64,000 bases of DNA from contig JAUJEA010000012.1 in the NCBI GenBank assembly GCA_030442035.1, positions 62,001 to 126,000 of the forward strand, read 5' to 3'. This document shows positions 7,575 through 15,523 of this stretch, piece after piece (position 1 is the first letter of the stretch; each line of letters opens with the position of its first letter). Source of the stretch: Splendidivirga corallicola. GTDB lineage: Bacteria; Bacteroidota; Bacteroidia; Cytophagales; Cyclobacteriaceae. Both the position numbers and the translations under genes were made by a program. The notes below the pieces were generated by a model that searched no databases, had not been told where the DNA came from, and worked only from the letters and a program-made list of their open reading frames with translations.

Positions 7575-7976
7575 ATGAATATAACAACATTCCTAACTTT
7601 TGTAGGTGATCAATGCGGAAAGGCTGAAGAGGCCATAAATTTTTACACCTCCATCTTTCCGAATTCTGAAATTAAAAGCATTAAAAAATACGCTGAAGGA
7701 GAGGCAGGTGGTACACCTGAACTCATTAAATATGGAGTATTTACGTTAAATGGAATCGATTACATGGTTTCTGAAAGTAATTATGAGCATGCTTGGTCAT
7801 TTTCTCCTGCTGTTTCAATTTTTATAAGTGATAATTCCAATGATGTTATACAAACACTTTTCGATAAGCTTTCTTCAAATGGTGGCCAGATAATGGTTCC
7901 TCTAGACAGCTACAATGGTGAAGGGGATTACGGATTTGGTAAGAAATTCGTCCTACCCCTCAGAGTCACTTGGTAA
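7575..7976 (+). pseudogene. PhnB-like VOC protein, truncated second copy
   Basis: Identical in layout to the gene at 2264-2692 for the first 125 codons (about eight base differences), including the 30 bases upstream of the start. The match ends at AAATTCG (7950); from there the frame reads eight codons into the 202-bp element and stops. The family's C-terminal signature (WCEDKYGISWQF in the intact copy) is gone, so the copy is probably inactive. Confidence 0.8.
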
Positions 7977-8152
7977 AGGACTCTGAGGTGCTCTGCGCTT
8001 ATTTCTTTAAATTTACTTTTTTCAATGTTTTCAATTTTCAAATCTGTCTTTGTTCCATTTACTCATTGTCTTTTGAAACTTTCAGTTCCATAAATTGATC
8101 TTTTCCCTTTGTTTACTCAGAGTCCTCTAGCGAGTGACTCTGAGGGTGGTTA
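7951..8152. mobile_element. 202-bp MITE-like element, copy 1
   Basis: Left end TCCTACCCCTCAGAGTCACT, right end AGTGACTCTGAGGGTGGTTA; CCCTCAGAGTCACT is a 14-base terminal inverted repeat that extends imperfectly to about 31 bases. Each end is also a hairpin of its own (CCTCAGAGTC / GACTCTGAGG on the left). No coding capacity. It interrupts the VOC copy. Two other copies of identical length lie at 9594 and 12702. Confidence 0.8.
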
Positions 8153-8158
8153 GGCGGA

Positions 8159-8414
8159 GATTTTGATTGATTAAGTGCAGATATGGATTTTGGAAATTCC
8201 TTCTGTTCGAGTCTTATGGTCAATGTTATTAACTTAAGCCTTATCGAAAAGAAGACGTCATTCCTGCGTAAGCAGGAATCTCATTTTTAGAAGTTTATGC
8301 CTGATCAAGTATACAACATGTGATAAGGAATAATTCTTTTTGGTTAAGTTATTAGCTTTAAGAGATAAAATACGGTGCGAATGAATACCACTAGTGGTAT
8401 TTAGCCAATTGTTA
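8159..8414 (+). repeat. Repeat R1, copy 2 (nearly full length)
   Basis: Matches 1314-1572 from GATTTTGATTGATTAAGTG to TTAGCCAATTGTTA. Contains the hairpin ATTCCTGCGTAAGCAGGAAT and the perfect 16-base palindrome ATACCACTAGTGGTAT. It starts only six bases after the 202-bp element and ends before the next gene unit. Confidence 0.75.
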
Positions 8415-8502
8415 CCAGCAATATCTATCAATTGAATTGTGACTTTTCTAAATCATTGGATTATATGAAAAGAAACAATGAAGAACTTCAAGACACAAAA
8501 AA

Positions 8503-9546
8503 TTGACTAAAAAATTTATTCCCCTACTTATCTTTCAGTCCTTATTAATATCTCTTTACGGACAAGAATACCCTTATGTAGATACGGTAAATTATGGTAA
8601 TACGGTCAGTCATGTATATAGATACTTTCATTACGATGACAAACCAGAAAAGCTAATTGACTCATTTTGGTTCAATGATGAAGGAAGACACGAATTTACG
8701 CTCTTCGGGTATGATTATGAAGAACAAATAAGAACTTCATTTGAATATGATCATGATGGAGCTTTAACAAAGGTCATTGAAAGATCATATCAAAGCACCA
8801 AAAATGATAGCCTTTCGAAGATCTACTTGGAGGAGATAAATCAGGACATTGAAATCGACTGGGATGCTATTCACGCTAAGTACGACTCAATGTATGAATA
8901 CGTAAACCCAGAAACGGTTAATTGGCAACTTGCAAAACAAATACCGAAGCTGATATTTAGACGTGATATTTTAAGTCGTGATTCAATAATTGAAGTCCAC
9001 AGGAGATTTCATTCTGGTGAATCTTATCTCGCAGAAAAAGTATATTTCCTTTATAATGAAGAAAACGAATTGATCGCCAAAAAGTGGATTAATATAGAAC
9101 ATCCTAACATTATAGAATTTAATGCCTTTAAACCTAGTGTTGCTGTTTTTGAAGATTCTATCAAGCTAATATCTGGTTCAGCTCAAGCAAAAACTTATGA
9201 TATAAGTAAAGATTTGATCAAGATAAACTATTACGTCAATGGGAGATTCACTGGATACGAGCACCAAATTTTGAATATTGATGGGTTGATAACAGACGAA
9301 ATTGTATTCGACACAAAAGGGCACACGCTATCTCATTTCATAAATACTTACAATGACCAAAAACTTCTAGAAAGGAGATACAGAAAATATCATTCAGGCT
9401 ACAATGGATTCAGCTATTCATTGGATCTTCTATGGGGCAATATTGACAAATACATCTATGACTCTTTGAACCGATTAATTAGAATAGATGGATTTGAAAA
9501 CGAAAAGCACATTTCAACAACTAGATTTGAAATTTTTGAAAAGTAA
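8503..9546 (+). CDS. Secreted hypothetical protein
   Basis: 347 residues from a TTG at 8503; there is no in-frame ATG before it because a stop lies at 8479. The start MTKKFIPLLIFQSLLISLYG followed by Q is a good signal peptide, so the protein is exported. The body is rich in Tyr, Asp and Glu with repeated short strands (YFHYDDKPEKLIDSFWFNDE, FEYDHDGALTKVIER, FLYNEENELIAKKW, YIYDSLNRLIRIDGFENEK), reminiscent of YD/RHS-like or MORN-like beta repeats. No catalytic motif. An ATG at 8478 opens a ten-codon frame that stops at the same place, so a small frameshift near the start is possible. The stop is followed by TGGTAAC, a cassette-end-like box. Confidence 0.65.
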   Translation: MTKKFIPLLIFQSLLISLYGQEYPYVDTVNYGNTVSHVYRYFHYDDKPEKLIDSFWFNDEGRHEFTLFGYDYEEQIRTSFEYDHDGALTKVIERSYQSTKNDSLSKIYLEEINQDIEIDWDAIHAKYDSMYEYVNPETVNWQLAKQIPKLIFRRDILSRDSIIEVHRRFHSGESYLAEKVYFLYNEENELIAKKWINIEHPNIIEFNAFKPSVAVFEDSIKLISGSAQAKTYDISKDLIKINYYVNGRFTGYEHQILNIDGLITDEIVFDTKGHTLSHFINTYNDQKLLERRYRKYHSGYNGFSYSLDLLWGNIDKYIYDSLNRLIRIDGFENEKHISTTRFEIFEK

Positions 9547-9550
9547 AAGC

Positions 9551-9593
9551 TGGTAACAGATGCTAAACACAATCGGCTTACTTAGTTATTTCT
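9551..9593 (+). other. Left half of an attC-like site, cut off by the 202-bp element
   Basis: TGGTAAC (9551-9557) follows the preceding stop by four bases, then GATGCTAAACACAATCGGC; no right box follows because the 202-bp element begins at 9594. Confidence 0.3.
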
Positions 9594-9795
9594 TCCTACC
9601 CCTCAGAGTCACTTGGTAAAGGACTCTGAGGTGCTCTGCGCTTATTTCTTTAAATTTACTTTTTTCAATGTTTTCAATTTTCAAATCTGTCTTTGTTCCT
9701 TTTGCTCATTGTCTTTTGAAACTTTCAGTTCCATAAATTGATCTTTTCCCTTTGTTTACTCAGAGTCCTCTAGCGAGTGACTCTGAGGGTGGTTA
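9594..9795. mobile_element. 202-bp MITE-like element, copy 2
   Basis: Same ends and same length as copy 1; differs at a few internal positions (for example CCTTTTGCTC in place of CCATTTACTC). Its right end directly abuts the 5'-truncated transposase gene. Confidence 0.8.
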
Positions 9796-10964
9796 AGGGT
9801 AAACTGGGGCTGATGTTTTTGAAGGCCTATACGGGTTATTCTGACCGTAAACTGATGGAGAGATTATCGACCGATTATAGTTTTCAGTTTTTCTGTGGGG
9901 TTTATTTTAAACCCACAGATCAAATTCCAGGGTTCAAATTGATCAGTGATATCCGTTCGGAGTTGTCCTCAAAGATGGACATAACTTCCTTACAATCCAT
10001 ATTGGCTCATAGCTGGGGCAAGTATCTTTCAGATACCCATGTAATGCTTTGCGATGCCACTGCCTATGAGAGTTATATCCGTTACCCTACTGAAGTAAAA
10101 CTACTATGGGAATGTTGTGAATGGCTCTACAAACAAATGAAAAAGATTTGTAAGATGGCCGGTTTGCCCATGCCCCGTAACAGGTATGCAACTCAAAAGT
10201 CAAAGTATCTGTCCTATCAAAAAAGCAGGAAGAAAACTTTTAAAAACAAACGCAAAAGGATCAAAAGCTTATTATATCTACTCGATAAGCTTGCCGGGCA
10301 ACTTGATACTATAGTGGTCGATTTACCTGCATATATACAACTACCCACTCGCTATTATAAAAGAAGACAAACCATTGCCAAAATATATGAACAACAAAGT
10401 TATCAATATCAAACAGGTGAGCATCCTGCCAATAAGATTGTTAGCATAGACAAGGATTATATCCGTCCCATCGTCCGGGGCAAAGAAGTCAAGCGAGTAG
10501 AGTTTGGTGCCAAGGTGAACATGATCCAGGCGGGCGGCATTAATTTCATAGAGCACTTAAACTTTGATGCTTTTCATGAAGGCATCCGTTTACAATCTTC
10601 CATCAACCTGCATAAACAACTGTTTGGTTATTGTACTCATATATCAGCGGATGGTATTTATGCTAATAATGCCAACAGGAGTTATTGTAAGAAAGAAGGG
10701 ATCTTCACTAGCTTTGTTAGAAAGGGCAAACCGGCCAAGGACGAAAAGCAAAGAAAGGAAATCAGAAAGCTTCTTTCAAAGGAAAGGGCCACCAGAACAG
10801 AGGGCAGTTTTGGAACCGAAAAAAACCATTACAACCTCCATAAGATAAAGGCACGCACCAGCAAAACGGAGATGCTCTGGATCTTCTTTGGTATACACAC
10901 CGCCAATGCGGTTAGAATGATAGAAAAAATCACTGCTGATAAGGTCCCTAAACAGGCCGCTTAA
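9777..10964 (+). pseudogene. IS1182/IS5-like DDE transposase lacking its N-terminus
   Basis: The frame begins with a GTG inside the right end of the 202-bp element; real transposase sequence starts at about KGKLGLMFLKAYTGYSDRKL, a segment normally found some tens of residues inside DUF772-containing transposases. The rest is long (about 389 residues) and uninterrupted: N-terminal DUF772 region, a helical Lys/Arg-rich middle part, then DDE-like elements (IVSIDKDYIRP, ISADGIYANNANR) and a C-terminal SFGTEKNHYNLHKIKARTSK helix with the acidic residue. No start codon or inverted terminal repeat is visible on the left, so the element is probably dead. Loss may have come with arrival of the 202-bp element. 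Confidence 0.75.
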
Positions 10965-11227
10965 TTATTCATACACATATAAGAGGTTAACAATCAAATG
11001 ATTAAAGGGGAAAGTGTGCTCGAAAAATCCGGAAAATAACCAATTATGTGTCTTGGAGACTCATCAAAAGAAAAAACAGAGAAATCCATACCAGCCTATT
11101 ACCAAATTTTATTCGGTTAACACATTTTCCCTCTTTTTCACGAATATCCCTAAAAATTGAAAGCGAAGAGGCTTAGGGTCCTGAAGGAGTAACCTTGAGG
11201 AAATTAAATTAAGACAACTTGTAATAC
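10965..11227. other. Gene-free stretch after the transposase
   Basis: AT-rich, no gene seen. It may contain the right end of the truncated insertion sequence, but without its left end the terminal repeat cannot be defined. Confidence 0.3.
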
Positions 11228-12271
11228 TTAAGGGGTTTGTCCCAATATTTGATTAATAGATTCACCATTCACCTCAGCCCAATTCTTAAAATCATTCATC
11301 AGCCTCATCTTTTTACTCAACTCTTTCCTATTTGCTGCTGCCTTGATATCCTGTAATATCAAATTTCGCTCCAATTGTAACTTGATGCCGCAAATGGCAC
11401 GGTTGAATTCGTACATAAGAAATCCCTTTGCTCCTTTATCATCTCTTAGCATTATTGCTTTACTGAGTTCTTCAAATGCCTCTTTCCAGTTGGGGTTAGT
11501 TTGATCTTTTAAGGCATAACCTAATTGCGCATGAGTTCTATGAAATTTTTCACCAGCTGAATTTTCTATAAGTGCTTTAAATATTGGAATCGTCCGTTCT
11601 ATAAGTTCCGGATTTTTCTCCCAGTTTGATTTTCTAAATTCCCTAGCCTCCCTAAAAATTTCAAGTCTGGTTGTCAAAGAGGCTTTTTTTATTGCTTCCT
11701 GTAGTTCCTGTATGTCTTGAACTTCCGAATTTTCATCAAGATGTTGCATTACCAACTCTATTGCCAGCGTATCTGACTCTTGGATTTGAATCATCTGTGT
11801 TTTAGTTTCTTGTGCGGTTTTTATAGCCTCTTTAGCATCATTTGCAACATTTGCCAAAGCCCTATCTACCAAACTTCTCCCGCCATAACCACCCACTAGA
11901 GCCAGTGCCAAAGGCTGTAGAAATGAGAGAATTTTTGTGGAATCTATAAGATTAGAGTTGTTTGGAAGAATAAGAAATACTACATAACCTCCAGCGATGC
12001 CATATGCGCAATCCGATACCCAACCAAGTTTCCATGCATATTTATTTTCCGGATCACGATGAGGCTTAGTAAAACCGTCATCACGAGCGGTAAATAGCAA
12101 TCCCCCAAAAGCACCGGCGAAGGTTATCATCAGAAACATTTGGACGTTTAAAGGATTAGAAATTCTTAGGTTGTCGAAAAAACCTATTTGATTAAGAATT
12201 ACGAGAACTATTATAATTACTACTAATGATAAAATGATTATGGTATTTCTTAATATCTTCTTGGATTCCAT
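11228..12271 (-). CDS. Membrane protein with soluble helical C-terminal domain, unknown
   Basis: 347 residues. Four hydrophobic segments in the first 135 residues (around IIILSLVVIIIVLVILNQIG, VQMFLMITFAGAFGGLLF, AYGIAGGYVVFLILP and ILSFLQPLALALVGGYGG), then a coiled-coil-like stretch (VANDAKEAIKTAQETKTQ) and about 180 residues of helices with a TPR-like part (FHRTHAQLGYALKDQTNP, WKEAFEELSKAIMLRDD). Probably an inner-membrane protein with a cytoplasmic helical domain. I do not recognise a family. It is alone between mobile sequences, in the accessory region. Confidence 0.6.
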   Translation of the reverse strand: MESKKILRNTIIILSLVVIIIVLVILNQIGFFDNLRISNPLNVQMFLMITFAGAFGGLLFTARDDGFTKPHRDPENKYAWKLGWVSDCAYGIAGGYVVFLILPNNSNLIDSTKILSFLQPLALALVGGYGGRSLVDRALANVANDAKEAIKTAQETKTQMIQIQESDTLAIELVMQHLDENSEVQDIQELQEAIKKASLTTRLEIFREAREFRKSNWEKNPELIERTIPIFKALIENSAGEKFHRTHAQLGYALKDQTNPNWKEAFEELSKAIMLRDDKGAKGFLMYEFNRAICGIKLQLERNLILQDIKAAANRKELSKKMRLMNDFKNWAEVNGESINQILGQTP

Positions 12272-12701
12272 TTCAAATAAATAGTATATATAATTGAATG
12301 ATTATTATCGACTGATTTCCTTGATACATGTTCTATTAGGAAATCGAATGTCCTTTCCATAATAAAATCTCCACTTTAACCGCTTCAATAATCTTTACAA
12401 ATACCGAGAATTTACTAGTTAGAAAAACCTGAATGTCTAAACAATACCAAAGCTTTGGTATTTTGTGTTTGATAATTACTATTAGAAACTATGGCGAAAA
12501 TTTTCATGGCTTTTGATCTTGTTATTTTTATAGGATAGAAAAAGTGTTGTCTACTTGAAATTCGATAAAGATTTAGTGTTCATGGTGAATTAAATATTTA
12601 TGACCAGGTAACTGCAAAAAGTACGACTGGTTGTATGAATGTATCACCCAATTAATCTTAGATGAAATGTATGTTTATAAAGTTATGGATTCGGCCAAGA
12701 T
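12272..12701. other. Gene-free stretch with a 20-bp palindrome
   Basis: No convincing gene. Contains a perfect palindrome AATACCAAAGCTTTGGTATT at 12443-12462 followed by a short T run, which could be a terminator on the + strand or an operator about 170 bases upstream of the minus-strand membrane protein. Confidence 0.4.
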
Positions 12702-12903
12702 TCCTACCCCTCAGAGTCACTTGGTAAAGGACTCTGAGGTGCTCTGTGCTTATTTCTTTAAATTTACTTTTTTCAATGTTTTCAATTTTCAAATCTGTCT
12801 TTGTTCCTTTTGCTCGTTGTCTTTTGAAACTTTCAGTTCCATAGATTGATCTTTTCCCTTTGTTTACTCAGAGTCCTCTAGCGAGTGACTCTGAGGGTGG
12901 TTA
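12702..12903. mobile_element. 202-bp MITE-like element, copy 3
   Basis: Same ends as copies 1 and 2, again exactly 202 bases. A few substitutions (GTGCTT, TGCTCGTTG, CATAGATTG). An R2 repeat follows 22 bases later. Confidence 0.8.
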
Positions 12904-12924
12904 AGTGAAGGCTCCTTTCTACTT

Positions 12925-12950
12925 GTAGGTTAAGCGTAGCGATCTTACGA
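12925..12950. repeat. REP-like repeat R2
   Basis: GTAGGTTAAGCGTAGCGATC followed by TTACGA, same orientation as the copy at 2786. It lies just after the stop of the minus-strand metallopeptidase gene. Confidence 0.55.
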
Positions 12951-12960
12951 GTATAGAGGA

Positions 12961-13866
12961 CTAAATACCACTACCAACCCTTTTATTGAATTTGATGTTT
13001 GGCCTTATTTTATTGCGGGCCTCTACCAACTTGGGAAAAGTATAGAGATACTTTATCTTCTGGTCTGCAATGGTATTGGTCGTTGGCTTGGGTTTAAAGA
13101 CAAAGTGTGTGAACGTCTCGGCAAAATCCTCTGCGTAGTTGGAGCAGGCGTAACCGCTCACAAAGTCTTCTGTATGGCTTTCGCAGTATGTTTGGTCGCC
13201 CACAGGTATGTTTTTCCAAAATTTATCATGGAACAATTTGATGAACGAGTCAGTTTTTGCACAACCCTCACCCAGGTTCAGCTCCATATCCGGACATATA
13301 GAAGTATTTTGGTCAATAGGGTTTACCTGCTTACTGTTCAAGGATAAAAAGTGGGCATATTCGTGTACAAAGGTGGCCTCAAGTATATCTTTTGGCTCAT
13401 CGCCCAAAAAAGAACCTATTCCAATCAGCCATTTTTTGAACGTCCATCGGTCAAAAGGATCGGCATAGCCCTGTGGCGAACCATAGGTTCCCCCAACAAA
13501 GGTGTAAAAGTATTCCAGCTTTCCCCGTAGGTCTTCAGGAATTATTTTTACAACAAAATCCGCAATAGCCTGGTTTTTTTCCAATGTTGCAAAACCAGCA
13601 TCCTGATGCTCATCCGGAATTGGAAACTGCTTGGAAAGAACGGCCTTGTCGCCAACAAACTTGAAACGGTAGATGATTCCATAGGCCTTCTGCATATCGG
13701 CTTCGTTGGCAAAGTTGAGGTCTTGCTCGGTTGCTTTGGTCTCTGTCACTTCTTTATTGGCAGGGTCTGGTTGAATAGTATCATCATCTTTTGTACAGGA
13801 AAAAAAAGCGATTACAAAAATGAATACTGTTAAAACACCTTTTGTTTCGGAAAAATAAGTTTTCAT
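12961..13866 (-). CDS. Putative zinc metallopeptidase lipoprotein
   Basis: 301 residues. N-terminal signal with a lipobox ending FFSC (Cys near residue 24) and acidic linker, so envelope-anchored. The zinc motif HEYAH (EATFVHEYAHFLSLN) and a downstream acidic helix AEDFAETFTHFV fit the pattern of gluzincin/metzincin-like putative zinc-binding metallopeptidases of Bacteroidota. Four Cys residues (SICPDMELNLGEGC, TYCESH, YACSNY) may form disulfides. Substrate unknown. Upstream it faces a gene-free stretch, downstream an R2 repeat. Confidence 0.75.
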   Translation of the reverse strand: MKTYFSETKGVLTVFIFVIAFFSCTKDDDTIQPDPANKEVTETKATEQDLNFANEADMQKAYGIIYRFKFVGDKAVLSKQFPIPDEHQDAGFATLEKNQAIADFVVKIIPEDLRGKLEYFYTFVGGTYGSPQGYADPFDRWTFKKWLIGIGSFLGDEPKDILEATFVHEYAHFLSLNSKQVNPIDQNTSICPDMELNLGEGCAKTDSFIKLFHDKFWKNIPVGDQTYCESHTEDFVSGYACSNYAEDFAETFTHFVFKPKPTTNTIADQKIKYLYTFPKLVEARNKIRPNIKFNKRVGSGI

Positions 13867-14249
13867 CTTTTAAAAGTTTTATTTATCCATACTACAGACA
13901 AAAATGAAAACACCCTATTCCAAAAAACAAAGTTAATAAAACGCAAAGCTAGCTTTGCCAAAATAAAAGTACCATAGCAAAATCATTCATCTTCATGAGA
14001 TGCTCTCCTGATGGTAGATCAGGCACTGCGGTCCTGCGACTGGTAGAGGGCCTCCAGCGCTACCCTTTGGAACACTCAAATTCATGCGTTATATTCACCA
14101 TTCAAGGTACACACAAACACTAAAATGAACATGCGAGCCGAGCCGTTTGAAAGGATAATGTAACTTAGAACCGTCAGTGATTCAAGCAACTTGGGCGTAT
14201 ACTTAATTTAGCTTGACTTTGTGGTGCATAAATAGTAGCAAAGGTATTA
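13867..14249. other. Gene-free stretch with degenerate repeat pieces
   Basis: No gene seen. 14010-14045 (GTAGATCAGGCACTGCGGTC...) may be a diverged R2. TTCATGCGTTATATTC (about 14090) resembles an attC-like right end, but no left half can be paired with confidence. Confidence 0.3.
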
Positions 14250-14831
14250 ATGAAAAAACTAAAAATAGATTCTAATACAGATAGATTATTGGGACTTTCA
14301 GCTATACTGATTAGTCTAATGACTTTATTCATTTTTTTGTACCAAACAAATCTAATGAAAGAACAGAGTAGATTATCAGTAAGACCCCGACTTACTTTCA
14401 ACAAGAATGTAACCAGCTCGGTAACTGTCGATGACAAGGACTCGATTATTTCTAAGGTGGTTAAACTGAGCGTAACTGTGAGGAATAACGGATTAGGACC
14501 CGCTATCATCGAATCCGGTAAAATGATGGATAAAGGGAAAGTATACGATATACCCGACTTTTTTGATACGGTTTATCCCAAACTTAAAGATTTTGGTGTT
14601 TTTACGCAGACTTACGGATTAGAAGCAGGAGGAGCCATTCCGGCATCTGAGATAATCACTATTTTTACATACCAGTACAATACCGAGAACGAAAAAAAGA
14701 TTTATGATTACCTGGGAAGTCCGGAATACTATGAGCTACCGTTTATTGTAAGTATTGAATACACCTCGTTGTACGAAGAAAAATGGATTGTTGAATCCAA
14801 TTCAAATACACATCCCAAAAAAATAAACTAA
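14250..14831 (+). CDS. Membrane-anchored hypothetical protein
   Basis: 193 residues. One N-terminal membrane segment (LLGLSAILISLMTLFIFLY) follows a short basic leader MKKLKIDSNTDR, and the rest is an extracytoplasmic beta-rich domain (VKLSVTVRNNGLGPAIIESG, ELPFIVSIEYTSLYEEKW), which looks Ig-like. No known catalytic residues. A strong hairpin at 14902-14933 ends its transcript. Confidence 0.65.
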   Translation: MKKLKIDSNTDRLLGLSAILISLMTLFIFLYQTNLMKEQSRLSVRPRLTFNKNVTSSVTVDDKDSIISKVVKLSVTVRNNGLGPAIIESGKMMDKGKVYDIPDFFDTVYPKLKDFGVFTQTYGLEAGGAIPASEIITIFTYQYNTENEKKIYDYLGSPEYYELPFIVSIEYTSLYEEKWIVESNSNTHPKKIN

Positions 14832-14901
14832 GTTGGTATGATAATCACCTCCTTGGTCGTAGTAAACAATACAAATACAGAAATGAAAATTAATCTTATA
14901 G

Positions 14902-14933
14902 AAACAGCAGCAAACCTAGGTTTGCTGCTGTTT
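14902..14933 (+). terminator. Perfect 32-bp palindrome, likely terminator
   Basis: Uninterrupted palindrome centred on CCTAGG (arms AAACAGCAGCAAACCT), 70 bases after the stop at 14831. It has only TTT at its 3' side, so termination would depend on the very strong stem. It lies inside the longest possible frame of the next gene and argues for the later start there. Confidence 0.55.
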
Positions 14934-14963
14934 AACATTCTATGTTTTAATATCAACAATTTC

Positions 14964-15374
14964 ATGGCGCTTAAGACAATTTTCATTGGCTTGATTATAG
15001 GAATTACCGCAGGACTGCTTACTGCATTCATTATTCCTGCAGACTTCGAAATTTTTGTTTGGATTACAATAATTATATTAATTGCCTTATACGCTGTAAA
15101 ATCATATAATAACAGATTATTCGTTAAGACCTTCATGAATGCCTTGTTCACCGGCATTGTCATCACTTCTATTCATCTGATTTTCCTTGACCATTATTTA
15201 ATGAACCACCCGGATGAACAGAAGTTACTGGATAGTTTTGGAATACATTCTGACAGGATAGGTTTACTGATCATCGCACCAATCTACTGGATAGTATTAG
15301 GTTTGCTTACCGGAGGTTTAGCTTTGTTATGGCAACGATTTCACCAAAGAAAAACGGATGTAGGTAATAACTAA
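14964..15374 (+). CDS. Four-helix integral membrane protein, unknown
   Basis: 136 residues from ATG 14964 (MALKTIFIGLIIG). A longer frame opens at 14838 but its first part would run through the 32-bp palindrome and lacks protein character. Hydrophobic segments: IFIGLIIGITAGLLTAFIIP, IFVWITIIILIALYAV, FMNALFTGIVITSIHLIFL and IGLLIIAPIYWIVLGLLTGG, with a basic C-terminus. No family recognised; probably an inner-membrane protein. Confidence 0.65.
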   Translation: MALKTIFIGLIIGITAGLLTAFIIPADFEIFVWITIIILIALYAVKSYNNRLFVKTFMNALFTGIVITSIHLIFLDHYLMNHPDEQKLLDSFGIHSDRIGLLIIAPIYWIVLGLLTGGLALLWQRFHQRKTDVGNN

Positions 15375-15523
15375 AATCATACCCAATCTAAGAGATTGGA
15401 TAGAATTCTTATCTCCATAATTTAGCACATTCCTCCGAACCCGATTCAGGGCAAATCCATACCAGCATAAACCAATATCTGGAATGCTATTTGCTGCATA
15501 TGGCTTGTTTTAACCTCTTAACT

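Noticed and set aside
1314-9593. CRISPR array
   Set aside because: The repeats are few, long, and separated by genes of unequal length; no short direct repeats with regular spacers and no cas genes.
9594-10964. 202-bp element as the normal left end of the IS1182-like transposon
   Set aside because: The other two copies occur without any transposase next to them, and no matching inverted end was found after the transposase stop.
12631-12849. 72-residue frame on the + strand
   Set aside because: Two thirds of it is the 202-bp element; the rest has no protein character.
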